From Chthonomonas calidirosea (GTDB taxonomy: Bacteria > Armatimonadota > Chthonomonadetes > Chthonomonadales > CAJBBX01), in assembly GCA_020722705.1 (NCBI GenBank), contig DYKI01000001.1, positions 62,001 to 126,000 of the forward strand: a stretch of 64,000 nt of DNA, in the 5' to 3' direction. A model generated the notes under the pieces. That model searched no databases. It was not told where the DNA came from and worked only from the letters and a program-made list of their open reading frames with translations. Positions 50,570 to 58,697 of the stretch are shown here, piece after piece (the stretch's first letter is position 1; each line of letters starts with the position of its first letter). The translations under genes were made by a program, and so were the position numbers.

Positions 50570-51790
50570 TTGGGCATCGAGCAGCAGGCCGCCGCGCTCA
50601 GGCGCGGCATCGTACGTACAACGCCTGAGAACGGATTGGAGGACAAGCTCCGGCGAGCATCCGAAGAGGGGCGTCCGCTGATCGTGAAGCTGGGGCTCGA
50701 CCCAACGGCGCCCGACATTCACCTGGGCAGCGCCGTGGTCCTGCGCAAGCTCCGCCAGTTCCAGGACATGGGCCATCGGGTGGTCGTCATCATCGGCGAC
50801 TTCACCGCCATGATCGGGGATCCGTCGGGGAAGAGCGAAACGCGCAAACAGCTTACAGCCGAAGAGATCAAGGTCAACGCTCAAACCTATGCCGACCAGT
50901 ACTGCCGCATCCTCGATCCCGATCGGACCGAAGTTCGGTTCAACAGCGAGTGGCTCGGCAGCCTGGATTTCGCCGACGTGATCCGTTTGGCCGCAAGAAT
51001 GACCGTCGCGCAGGTGATGGAGCGGGACGACTTCGCGAAGCGATGGCGTGAAGGACGCCCGATCGGACTCCACGAGCTCCTGTATCCCCTGTGTCAGGCC
51101 TACGATTCTGTCGTGCTTCGAGCCGATATCGAAATGGGCGGCACCGACCAGATGTTCAACATCCTGGCCGGTCGCGACCTCCAGGCCCACTACGGTCAGG
51201 AACCGCAGGTCGCCGTGTTCATGCCGTTGCTGGTCGGTCTCGATGGCGTACAGAAGATGTCGAAGTCACTGGGCAACTATGTCGGGATCACAGAGCCGCC
51301 CTATTCCATGTTCGGAAAGCTGATGTCTATCACCGACGAGATGATGGGAACCTACTTCGAGCTGACGACCGATGTGCCCCTCGATGAGGTCAGGAGTCTG
51401 CTCGAGAGCGTCGCGGCGGGCTCCGTGAATCCGAAGGACGTGAAGCGCCGGCTCGCTCGTGAGGTTGTCACCATCTATCATGGCGCCGCCGCTGCACAGG
51501 CCGCAGATGCCGAGTTTGAACGCGTCCATGCTCGACACCAGGTTCCCGACACCATGCCCGAGGTCGAGATACCCGCTGACGCCGCCCGCGACGGACGCAT
51601 CTGGATCTGTCGGCTTGTGGCGCTCGCAGGTCTGGCCAAGGGCACAGGCGAGGCGCGACGGCTCATCGAACAAGGGGCCGTCTGGTTGGACGATGAGCGC
51701 TGCATGTCTGCCGAAGCCGAGCTCGAGCATGCCAAGCTCCCGGGGAGCGTCATTCGGGTGGGCAACCGGCGCTTTGTCCGCCTGCGGTGA
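50570..51790 (+). CDS. tyrS: Tyrosine-tRNA ligase
   Basis: A class I aminoacyl-tRNA synthetase that charges tRNA-Tyr. The 406-residue length and motifs match the TyrRS-Z/TyrS2-like subgroup. LKLGLDPTAPDIHLGSAVVLRKL carries the HIGH-type motif as HLGS, and GGTDQMFNILAGRDLQ binds tyrosine. The signature KMSKSLGNYVGI follows, and an S4 RNA-binding domain ends the protein (EARRLIEQGAVWLD). The frame is open back to 50504, but the TTG at 50570 is preferred because GAAGG lies 8 bases upstream and the conserved part begins soon after it. Confidence 0.96.
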   Translation: MGIEQQAAALRRGIVRTTPENGLEDKLRRASEEGRPLIVKLGLDPTAPDIHLGSAVVLRKLRQFQDMGHRVVVIIGDFTAMIGDPSGKSETRKQLTAEEIKVNAQTYADQYCRILDPDRTEVRFNSEWLGSLDFADVIRLAARMTVAQVMERDDFAKRWREGRPIGLHELLYPLCQAYDSVVLRADIEMGGTDQMFNILAGRDLQAHYGQEPQVAVFMPLLVGLDGVQKMSKSLGNYVGITEPPYSMFGKLMSITDEMMGTYFELTTDVPLDEVRSLLESVAAGSVNPKDVKRRLAREVVTIYHGAAAAQAADAEFERVHARHQVPDTMPEVEIPADAARDGRIWICRLVALAGLAKGTGEARRLIEQGAVWLDDERCMSAEAELEHAKLPGSVIRVGNRRFVRLR

Positions 51791-51835
51791 CGGCCAACAT
51801 GCTCACGCCGTAGAACACGCCGGCGGGAGGAGACT

Positions 51836-53287
51836 ATGCGGGTGCGAACGCTGATAGCGATGGCGGCGGGGATCATCGCCCTGTCTATCGTAGGCTATCT
51901 TGCGCTCGCCCCTCGCGGAACCCCGCCAAATCGCCCCCGGCGTTCCAGGCGGGTTGGCTCATGGTCGCCCAACCAGGGTATGCCGCAGGCGATCATCCCC
52001 GATGCCAATCTCATCGGTCAGTATGTCGCTTCAGCCGTTCAACCCAGGCTCATCGCCAATCTGGCCGATCAGGTCGGCGATGTCGTTGTGTCCGTTCGCC
52101 AGGCGTACGCATCCGATCGCGTTCGCAACCTATTCGACGACGCCCAGGATGCCGGACCCATCGGTGTCTGGCAACTGATACTGCAGAGCAATGTGCGTCA
52201 AGGAGCCGCTGCCTCACCCGGCGCAGGAGATGTTGACCTCTACGACATCACGGCAACCGACGATCATGGAACCACGATCACGGTAACTGATCCGACAAGC
52301 ATCATCGGCGGCTCATCGCCGCTTCCCGGTGGCCGGAGCCACAGCGTCTTCCTGTCGGCCCCGCACCCTGAGGCGCGTATCATCACCGCCATTGCCGGAT
52401 CTATTCGCCGGACAGGCGGCACATCGGCCAACAAGGCGAACAGGTTCACCATCCGAAATGTGCCGTTGCCGGGCTCACCACGCGTGTTCGGCGAGATCAC
52501 GCCGCTGCGCTTGCGCCATGGCTCCACTCACGCCCACGGTCCCGCCCCGTTATATGGCGAGGATATGGAGATTGCGCTCCGAGGCGCAGCACCGCACCCG
52601 GATTGCTCCGACCTCCCCTATCTGCGGCTGGTCCTGCCTGTGGCCGTGGGAACCGACGTTCAGTCAGTGTTGCCTCGATCCGCTCGCGCTCTGACGATCA
52701 TGGCAATGCCGAAGGGAGAAGGACACCTCGCCGTGTCCGGAACGGTCGGTACTGCGCGCTGGCGGGCGCTCGTTTGGGATCGAGAGCCGTTCATGCTGGT
52801 CTTGAGCGATGGAGCAACGGCTCAAAAGGTCGGCGTCGTGATCAGCCTGAGCATGAGCAACGACAGCCTGACGCTGCCCACCGCTCGCAGCGTCTTCGCA
52901 GGCGACAGTCGAACACCTCCCGGCTCTGTTGCCGTTCGCTTCTACGTTCGCGGGCGTCCCCTGGGGCCCGCCATCGTCCCAGTGACCGTCTACCGACGGG
53001 ATGGAACCCTCTGGAGCAACGGCATGACCACCGAGTCGCCGATCCGTGCGAACGGTGAATGCATACTGTCCAACCTTCCTCCAGGTATCTATCGCCTGCA
53101 TTTCCATGTCGAACGCATTGCCCCGCTGGGTGCCAGAGGCGGCATCAGCATCGCACAGTACCTTGTTGATCGCTACCAGGCCGCGCTCGGCAACTGGAAT
53201 GATGCTGCAGATCAGCGGGTGCAAGTCGTCCCGGCAAGCCGTACGTATGGCAAGACAGTGCGGTTCGTGCCGCGTGCGCACCCGTGA
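51836..53287 (+). CDS. Membrane-anchored protein of unknown function
   Basis: A 483-residue protein with one N-terminal hydrophobic helix (residues 4-25, TLIAMAAGIIALSIVGYLALA) that may be an anchor or an uncleaved signal. A basic linker follows. The body looks beta-rich with no motif that I recognise. Residues 360-440 read like a carboxypeptidase-regulatory or Ig-like fold: PVTVYRRDGTLWSNGMT, then GECILSNLPPGIYRLHFHVE. That pattern is common in surface proteins that hold a prealbumin-like domain. The gene sits between tyrS and an ABC ATPase whose start overlaps or adjoins its stop, so a transport-related role is possible but unproven. Confidence 0.7.
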   Translation: MRVRTLIAMAAGIIALSIVGYLALAPRGTPPNRPRRSRRVGSWSPNQGMPQAIIPDANLIGQYVASAVQPRLIANLADQVGDVVVSVRQAYASDRVRNLFDDAQDAGPIGVWQLILQSNVRQGAAASPGAGDVDLYDITATDDHGTTITVTDPTSIIGGSSPLPGGRSHSVFLSAPHPEARIITAIAGSIRRTGGTSANKANRFTIRNVPLPGSPRVFGEITPLRLRHGSTHAHGPAPLYGEDMEIALRGAAPHPDCSDLPYLRLVLPVAVGTDVQSVLPRSARALTIMAMPKGEGHLAVSGTVGTARWRALVWDREPFMLVLSDGATAQKVGVVISLSMSNDSLTLPTARSVFAGDSRTPPGSVAVRFYVRGRPLGPAIVPVTVYRRDGTLWSNGMTTESPIRANGECILSNLPPGIYRLHFHVERIAPLGARGGISIAQYLVDRYQAALGNWNDAADQRVQVVPASRTYGKTVRFVPRAHP

Positions 53288-53295
53288 GGAATCCG

Positions 53296-54585
53296 ATGGC
53301 CTCCGACACGGTACTTGATGTCCATCATATCATTGCGGGCTACGACCGTCGTCCCGTTCTCCGAGGCATCACGATGTGCGCCAGGCGTGGCGAGATGGTC
53401 GGCATCATCGGTCCGAACGGTGCGGGCAAGTCAACGCTCCTCAAGGCAATCACGGGCGTTCAGCGCTCCAGCCATGGTGAGGTGCGCATCGCCGGCCGCG
53501 ATCGCGACAGCTACCGGCTTAACGAACTGGCACGCATCGTGGCCTACGTTCCTCAATCCGAGCCGACTTTGTTTGAGTTCACGGTGCGCGACGTCGTCAT
53601 GATGGGGCGACACCCGCACTCCGGAGCCTCAACACCCTTGCAGGATTTCGAGATCGCGGATCGCGCCATGACGTCCACGGACATCGTCCATCTCTGTGAC
53701 CGACCCATCACCGCGCTATCGGGCGGCGAGCATCGGCGAGTCATCCTTGCGCGCGCGATCGCGCAGTGTCCGGTCCTGATGCTCCTCGACGAACCGACCG
53801 CCCACCTCGATATCACACACCAGACGGACATACTGTCCCTGTTGACTCGCCTGACGCGAACCGACGGGCTCTGCGCCGTCGCTGCGCTGCACGACCTCAA
53901 CGCCGCAGCCGAGTACTGCGACCGCCTGGTGCTGATTGCGTCTGGCCGCGTTTTGGCCGACGGTGCGCCGGATGAGGTTCTGCGCAGTCCGCAGCTTCGC
54001 GACGGCTATGGCACCGACTTCCATATCCTCACCAACCCGATCTCCGCTCGTCCGATGGTGCTGCCGACCGACGGTCGGGCATCGGGGATGGCCGGTACGG
54101 GTCCGCACATACACGTCATCTGCGGTGGCGGCACGGGAGCGCAGTACCTGGTGGAGCTCGCGCGCATCGGATGCCGACTCACTGTTGGGGTACTCAACCG
54201 GCATGATACCGACGATGCCGCGGCTGAAGCTCTGGGGCTGCAGGTAGTGCATGAAGAGCCGTTCTCGCCCATCTCCCAGGCGACGATGCAGCAAGCCCTC
54301 GAGCTGGCTCGAGGCGCCATGCTTGTGTTGGTGTGCGCAACCCCGTTCGGACGCGGCAACATACGCAATCTGGAACTCGCTCAGGCACTCAGTGCATGCG
54401 GTTCCTCGGTACTTCTGGTGGACGATCCTCCCATCGCCGACCGTGACTTCACCGGCGGCGCGGCTGCCTCGCTGTGGCGAGGCCTCGCCTCACTTCCCGG
54501 AGCAGTCGTGCTCACCCGTGAGGAGGTTACCGCAACAGTGCGCAGGCTGATCGTTCGGACGGATCGAAGCGCGGGCGCCGGCTAA
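53296..54585 (+). CDS. FecE/BtuD-type ABC ATPase fused to a C-terminal Rossmann-like domain
   Basis: A 429-residue protein. Residues 1-255 are an ABC ATPase of the iron-siderophore/cobalamin uptake type: Walker A is GPNGAGKSTLL, then YVPQSEPTLFEFTVRDVVMMGRHPH, the signature is LSGGEHRRVILARA, Walker B is LMLLDEPTAHLD, and the switch His is in ALHDLN. From about 270 a second domain begins with HIHVICGGGTGAQYLVELARIGC. It continues with VGVLNRHDTD and EPFSPIS, and looks like a small nucleotide-fold domain. ATPases with this extra domain occur with cobalamin or cobinamide transporters as far as I recall. No permease or binding protein is nearby. The ATG at 53296 follows GAGGA, and a GTG at 53284 is the alternative. 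Confidence 0.85.
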   Translation: MASDTVLDVHHIIAGYDRRPVLRGITMCARRGEMVGIIGPNGAGKSTLLKAITGVQRSSHGEVRIAGRDRDSYRLNELARIVAYVPQSEPTLFEFTVRDVVMMGRHPHSGASTPLQDFEIADRAMTSTDIVHLCDRPITALSGGEHRRVILARAIAQCPVLMLLDEPTAHLDITHQTDILSLLTRLTRTDGLCAVAALHDLNAAAEYCDRLVLIASGRVLADGAPDEVLRSPQLRDGYGTDFHILTNPISARPMVLPTDGRASGMAGTGPHIHVICGGGTGAQYLVELARIGCRLTVGVLNRHDTDDAAAEALGLQVVHEEPFSPISQATMQQALELARGAMLVLVCATPFGRGNIRNLELAQALSACGSSVLLVDDPPIADRDFTGGAAASLWRGLASLPGAVVLTREEVTATVRRLIVRTDRSAGAG

Positions 54586-55790
54586 GGCAAATCCGCAGAG
54601 GCTTTGCTTCGCTGCGACGGACGCTGCCTCACCCATGTCAGCACATCCGGCATATCAGCCTTCGGCGTGATCGTGACCCGCTTCCACCCGGGACGAGGCA
54701 TGCGGATCGAGATGCCCGCCCCAGAAGGCGACGTCTGCCCATCCTCAACAGCTATGCCGAAACGCCCTCGGGTTGCCTGTTGCAGCGTGAACTTCCCGGC
54801 CGGCAAGTACGCCATATACCGGCCGTCACCGAGCGGTCGGTGGATGATGGATTCGCTGCTGTCAAGCCACGTCCTGTAAGCCTCAAGATAGTCGGGTCCG
54901 TTCGGCTGGCGTCCGAGGCTTGGCCGCATCCACTCCAGCAAAGACGGGATTGCCCGCGCACCATGGATCCGGTCCGCGTAGAGCAGGAGCGCGATGGCCT
55001 CATCCATGCCCTGCTTGTCTTTGCGCGCCAACCGTTCCGTATCCGGCCCACCGGTCGCGATGCGCTCGATGAGCGGGTCCACCTGCTTGGCACAATAGTC
55101 CTCGACAGACGGCAGCGTCATGAGTGCGGTGTCGTCCGGCGTCAATCGGCCCGATCGCAGCTCGTCACGTATCCAGCCTGTGAACAGTCGCTCGCCGAAT
55201 ATGCCGTTTGACCACGACTCAGGGTCGGTGTACCCGGAGGGCCCAGGCAGCAGGTAGTGGCCGTACTCGTGGGCAATCGTCCGAGCCCACTCGAAATCGC
55301 TCCGGCCTCCCATGGCGTCGTAGAGATAGATCGAGGTCCGCGTCTGCTCGCCGCCTGCATCGCCATCGCGGCATATCCACACATCGGCGCAGCCCGACCT
55401 CAGCCGAGCGTTTAGAACGCCGAACCTGCGCTCGGCCAGGCCCCAGAGGATCGCCAGCAGGCGCGCCGATCGCCGCCCTATGCCCAGCAACGAGCCGTGG
55501 GGAACGTGTACGTCAAACCTTGCTGTGGGAACGGTCGCACCGCCGGTTTCCACAATGACTCTGGCCAGATATCTCCGTCCCGTGATGGGATCCGTGGCTG
55601 CCCCTCCCGGTCCCGTTACCTCCCTCAGCGAGGCCGGCCTCGGGTACGTGATCCGCTCGACGACGCCGACATCCTGTGCACACGCCACTGGCGCCGACAT
55701 GGAGGCGATGATGCCGAACGCGAGTGTGCGCCATCCTGTGCCCCGAGCGGCCCTGAGATGATTGAACGATTGGGTGCCGATGCGTATCAT
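54582..55790 (-). CDS. Secreted zincin-like metalloprotease with HEYGH motif
   Basis: A 402-residue exported protein with a signal peptide ending near ACAQ at residue 39. The mature part contains IAHEYGHYLLPG at about residue 176, the HExxH zinc site, followed by a Gly and Pro turn and then a run of helices. The remaining 200 residues, ending in a beta domain with GKFTLQQATRGRF, lack a known signature. I cannot place it in a peptidase family. A third zinc ligand is not obvious. It converges on the ABC ATPase gene with a four-base overlap of the stops and diverges from the M48 gene. Confidence 0.75.
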   Translation of the reverse strand: MIRIGTQSFNHLRAARGTGWRTLAFGIIASMSAPVACAQDVGVVERITYPRPASLREVTGPGGAATDPITGRRYLARVIVETGGATVPTARFDVHVPHGSLLGIGRRSARLLAILWGLAERRFGVLNARLRSGCADVWICRDGDAGGEQTRTSIYLYDAMGGRSDFEWARTIAHEYGHYLLPGPSGYTDPESWSNGIFGERLFTGWIRDELRSGRLTPDDTALMTLPSVEDYCAKQVDPLIERIATGGPDTERLARKDKQGMDEAIALLLYADRIHGARAIPSLLEWMRPSLGRQPNGPDYLEAYRTWLDSSESIIHRPLGDGRYMAYLPAGKFTLQQATRGRFGIAVEDGQTSPSGAGISIRMPRPGWKRVTITPKADMPDVLTWVRQRPSQRSKASADLP

Positions 55791-55865
55791 TGCTCTTACG
55801 TATACCTCAGTAGGGTTGGCGAGCCTGCAGCGATGGTGATCCCGAACACCGCAACGCTCGTCTGA

Positions 55866-55871
55866 TATAGT
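55866..55871 (+). promoter_or_regulatory. Possible -10 box of the M48 protease gene
   Basis: TATAGT at 55866-55871 has no strong -35 box. It would start transcription near 55878, five bases before an in-frame GTG at 55883, which could be a leaderless start of the M48 gene. Confidence 0.35.
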
Positions 55872-55924
55872 GAGGTACTATCGTGGCGAGCTGGGGGCTC
55901 CGGCAGCCACAGAGTGACAAAGCC

Positions 55925-57130
55925 ATGAGACGCGACACGATGCATCGCCTTCTGCGAGGTCTGCTGGCGATCCTGGTCATCGGATCGGGACAGGCCCTGC
56001 CGCATCGTACATATGCCGATTCGGACGCAGCTCCGGAGGATCCCGAGGTAAAGCTTGGCCGCGAAAGCGCTGCCGAGCACGATAAGACGGTCAAGTTCGT
56101 TACGGATCCGGCCGTAGTTGGGCGCGTGCAGCGCATCGGAAAAGAGCTCGCGGACATCGCGAACGAGTACGAGATACCGATGCTCTGGGGCAAGCCGGGC
56201 CTGAAGCGCTTCGAGTACTCGTTCAAGGTCGTCGAGGACAAGGACGTCAACGCGTACTCGATGCCGGGCGGAAAGATATACGTCAACAGCGGCCTGCTGG
56301 ACTTCACCCAGTCTGATGACGAGCTGGCCGGCGTCCTTGCACACGAGGTCTCCCATGCTGCGCATCACCACATGATGCGGCTTCTCTCCGAGCAAGAGAA
56401 GATGCAGTTCGCCGCGCTGGGTCCTGCACTCATCTCCGTTCTTCTCGGTAAGGGCACCGGTGATACGACGCAGAACCTCCTTCTCGTCGGCCAGCTCTAT
56501 ATGACGGCCAAACTCAACTCATACGGAGTGGAAGCAGAGAAGGACGCCGACTACTCAGCGGTCCACTACCTCCGAAAGACCAGGTACAACCCCGTCGGAC
56601 TGCTCACTTTCATGGAGCGGCTGTATCGTCAGGAGCGGCTAAAGCCGGAAGTTGAACTCGGCATCTACCGAACGCACCCGCCGTCGGTTGAGCGAGCCCA
56701 GGCTCTAGTCAAGCTCCTCCGCGAGCTGGGTATTCCCATCAGTCGGCGCGAGGTGGATCCATCCATCGGCGCACGAGCGTATCCCGTTGAGAAGGACGGC
56801 ACGGAGTACGCCGAGGTCAAGATGAACGGCACCTTGATCGCGTTGCTGGCGCCGGACGGCGACGTCTCCGCATCGGTCCGGGCCAAGAAGCTGGCCACCG
56901 ACATCAACGCCCTGTTCGATGACAGCCTCGTTTCCTTCGAGCTAGCCTTGAGCTCAGACCGAACGAGGGTTCTTGCGCGACGCCGCACACTGCTCCGCAT
57001 TACGGAAGCCGACGCACGCGCCAGCAACATGAGCATTCCCGACACGGCCAAGAGCGTGGTGGAAGCCTTGCGCAACCTTCTCTGGCAGGAGCAGTTCAAC
57101 CGGACGCCTGTTCCGGTCGCGACCGAGTAG
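55925..57130 (+). CDS. Exported M48-family metalloprotease
   Basis: A 401-residue protein with a signal peptide (MRRDTMHRLLRGLLAILVIG) ending near residue 33. The peptidase domain shows NAYSMPGGKIYVNSGLL and then VLAHEVSHAAHHHMM, the HExxH zinc site. The third ligand Glu is in EAEKDADYSAVHYL, and THPPSVERAQAL follows. It resembles the BepA/YfgC and Oma1 group of envelope quality-control proteases but lacks a clear TPR region. The C-terminal 130 residues are a separate mixed alpha/beta part. The frame starts at a GTG at 55883. I prefer the ATG at 55925 because it gives a standard signal peptide, but neither has a ribosome site. Confidence 0.9.
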   Translation: MRRDTMHRLLRGLLAILVIGSGQALPHRTYADSDAAPEDPEVKLGRESAAEHDKTVKFVTDPAVVGRVQRIGKELADIANEYEIPMLWGKPGLKRFEYSFKVVEDKDVNAYSMPGGKIYVNSGLLDFTQSDDELAGVLAHEVSHAAHHHMMRLLSEQEKMQFAALGPALISVLLGKGTGDTTQNLLLVGQLYMTAKLNSYGVEAEKDADYSAVHYLRKTRYNPVGLLTFMERLYRQERLKPEVELGIYRTHPPSVERAQALVKLLRELGIPISRREVDPSIGARAYPVEKDGTEYAEVKMNGTLIALLAPDGDVSASVRAKKLATDINALFDDSLVSFELALSSDRTRVLARRRTLLRITEADARASNMSIPDTAKSVVEALRNLLWQEQFNRTPVPVATE

Positions 57131-57163
57131 CCGTCTCGTCCAAGACTGCATCCAGATGCGCCG

Positions 57164-57194
57164 GGGGCGTCTCGTCCTATCACCGAGACGCCCC
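57164..57194. terminator. Bidirectional terminator between the M48 gene and trpB2
   Basis: Arms GGGGCGTCTCG (57164-57174) and CGAGACGCCCC (57184-57194) pair perfectly over 11 bases around a 9-base loop. It lies between two convergent genes. The T tract is poor in both directions (GTTCACGTTGT on the plus strand). Confidence 0.75.
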
Positions 57195-57225
57195 GTTCAC
57201 GTTGTCCGTTCGTGAGAGAACGGTC

Positions 57226-58533
57226 CTACACGTCCTGCAGCTCGCCGTTGAGGAAGCGCTCGTAGCTCGCCAGATCCATCATGCCGTGCCCACTCAATCC
57301 AAACAGAATGTTCTTCTTCTGACCGGCCTCGCGCGCGGCTATCGCTTCGTCCATCGCTGCGGCAACAGCATGCGCACTCTCCGGCGCAGGAACGATGCCC
57401 TCGCAGCGTGCGAACTTGACGGCGCTCTCGAACACGTGCGACTGGGCAAGCGCCGTGGCCTCAATGAGTCCAAGCTTATGCGCGTGACTGACCATAGGCG
57501 CCATGCCGTGGTAACGCAGACCTCCTGCATGAATCGGCGGCGGCATGAAGTCATGGCCCAGGGTCTTCATCATCATCAACGGCGTCATGCCGGCCGTGTC
57601 GCCGAAGTCGTATCGCAGATCGCCCTTCGTGATGGACGCGCAGGCCGTCGGTTCGACCGCAAGGACTCTGTAGGAAGCCTTCCCCGCGATCTTGCGCTCA
57701 ACAAACGGGAAGGCAAGGCCGGCAAAGTTGCTGCCGCCACCGACACAGCCGATGATGACATCCGGCTCTGCGCCGGCCATCTCCATCTGCTCCAACGCCT
57801 CGAGGCCTATTACCGACTGATGGAGCAGGACATGGTTCAGGACGCTGCCGAGCGAGTACTTGGTGTCCTTGGATGTGACCGTATCCTCGATGGCTTCGCT
57901 GATCGCAATGCCGAGGCTTCCCGGGCAGTCCGGGTCGATCTCGCGCATCTTGCGGCCGAACTCGGTATGGTCGCTCGGGCTGGCGAACACCTCGGCGCCC
58001 CAGGTGTGCATCATCAGCTTCCGGTAGGGTTTCTGTTCAAAACTCACTCGCACCATGTAGACCGTGCACTCCATCTCGAACAGACTGCAGGCCAATGCGA
58101 GCGATGATCCCCACTGGCCGGCCCCTGTCTCGGTGGCAAGCCTCTTGGTGCCGGCGACCTTGTTGTAGTAAGCCTGAGCCACAGCGGTGTTCGGCTTGTG
58201 GCTTCCGCCCGGACTTACCCCCTCGTACTTGTAGTAGATGCGCGCAGGCGTCTGCAATGCTCGCTCGAGGCGAACCGCACGCAGCAGAGGGGTCGGCCTC
58301 CAGAGTGCGTAGACCTCGCGGATCGGCTCGGGTATCTCGACCCACCGCTCCGTCGTCACCTCTTGCATGATCAAGTTCTCGGGGAAGATGGCGGCAAAGT
58401 CGTCCGGACCTGCCGGCTGTCTCGTCGCCGGATGGAGAGGCGGTGGGATAGGTTCGCCGATGTCGGCATTCAGGTTGTACCAGGCCTTCGGAATCCGGTC
58501 CGCAGGCAGGAGGAATGAAGTTGGGTCGCTCAT
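57226..58533 (-). CDS. Tryptophan synthase beta chain-like PLP enzyme (TrpB2 type)
   Basis: A 435-residue PLP enzyme that should make tryptophan from indole and serine or work as an indole-salvage enzyme. The PLP Lys lies in [17 protein letters not shown], followed by [15 protein letters not shown]. The phosphate-binding loop is [15 protein letters not shown], and the late catalytic-pocket segment is [10 protein letters not shown]. The N-terminal extension and the SPGGSHKPN style mark the TrpB2 group, which does not form the usual tight complex with TrpA. No trpA or other trp gene is adjacent. The ATG at 58533 has GAGGA about 10 bases upstream, and a consensus promoter lies just before it. 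Confidence 0.92.
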   Translation of the reverse strand: MSDPTSFLLPADRIPKAWYNLNADIGEPIPPPLHPATRQPAGPDDFAAIFPENLIMQEVTTERWVEIPEPIREVYALWRPTPLLRAVRLERALQTPARIYYKYEGVSPGGSHKPNTAVAQAYYNKVAGTKRLATETGAGQWGSSLALACSLFEMECTVYMVRVSFEQKPYRKLMMHTWGAEVFASPSDHTEFGRKMREIDPDCPGSLGIAISEAIEDTVTSKDTKYSLGSVLNHVLLHQSVIGLEALEQMEMAGAEPDVIIGCVGGGSNFAGLAFPFVERKIAGKASYRVLAVEPTACASITKGDLRYDFGDTAGMTPLMMMKTLGHDFMPPPIHAGGLRYHGMAPMVSHAHKLGLIEATALAQSHVFESAVKFARCEGIVPAPESAHAVAAAMDEAIAAREAGQKKNILFGLSGHGMMDLASYERFLNGELQDV

Positions 58534-58566
58534 GGTAGGTCGTCCTCGGGGTTGGGAGTGGACCCG

Positions 58567-58596
58567 ATTATAACCTGAAGGTCCGTCGAGCGTCAA
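58567..58596 (-). promoter_or_regulatory. Promoter of trpB2
   Basis: The -35 box TTGACG (58591-58596) and the consensus -10 box TATAAT (58567-58572) are spaced 18 bases on the minus strand. The start should be near 58560, about 27 bases before the ATG. Confidence 0.8.
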
Positions 58597-58609
58597 ACAC
58601 CGCCCTGAT

Positions 58610-58632
58610 GATCGGCCATTGATGGGCCGATC
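58610..58632. promoter_or_regulatory. Palindromic operator candidate between trpB2 and the 653-residue unknown
   Basis: Arms GATCGGCC (58610-58617) and GGCCGATC (58625-58632) are perfect complements around a 7-base spacer. It lies 14 bases upstream of the trpB2 -35 box and overlaps a possible rightward -35 box. It could bind a regulator that controls both divergent genes. Confidence 0.55.
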
Positions 58633-58646
58633 TGTGAGGGTACACT
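58619..58646 (+). promoter_or_regulatory. Possible promoter of the 653-residue unknown
   Basis: TTGATG (58619-58624) and TACACT (58641-58646) are spaced 16 bases. The -35 box lies inside the palindrome at 58610-58632. The predicted leader of about 45 bases has no clear ribosome site. Confidence 0.4.
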
Positions 58647-58697
58647 CATTCGTCGCCGTCGGGAAACATCGGCTGCAGTAACAACGGATCATATTGT

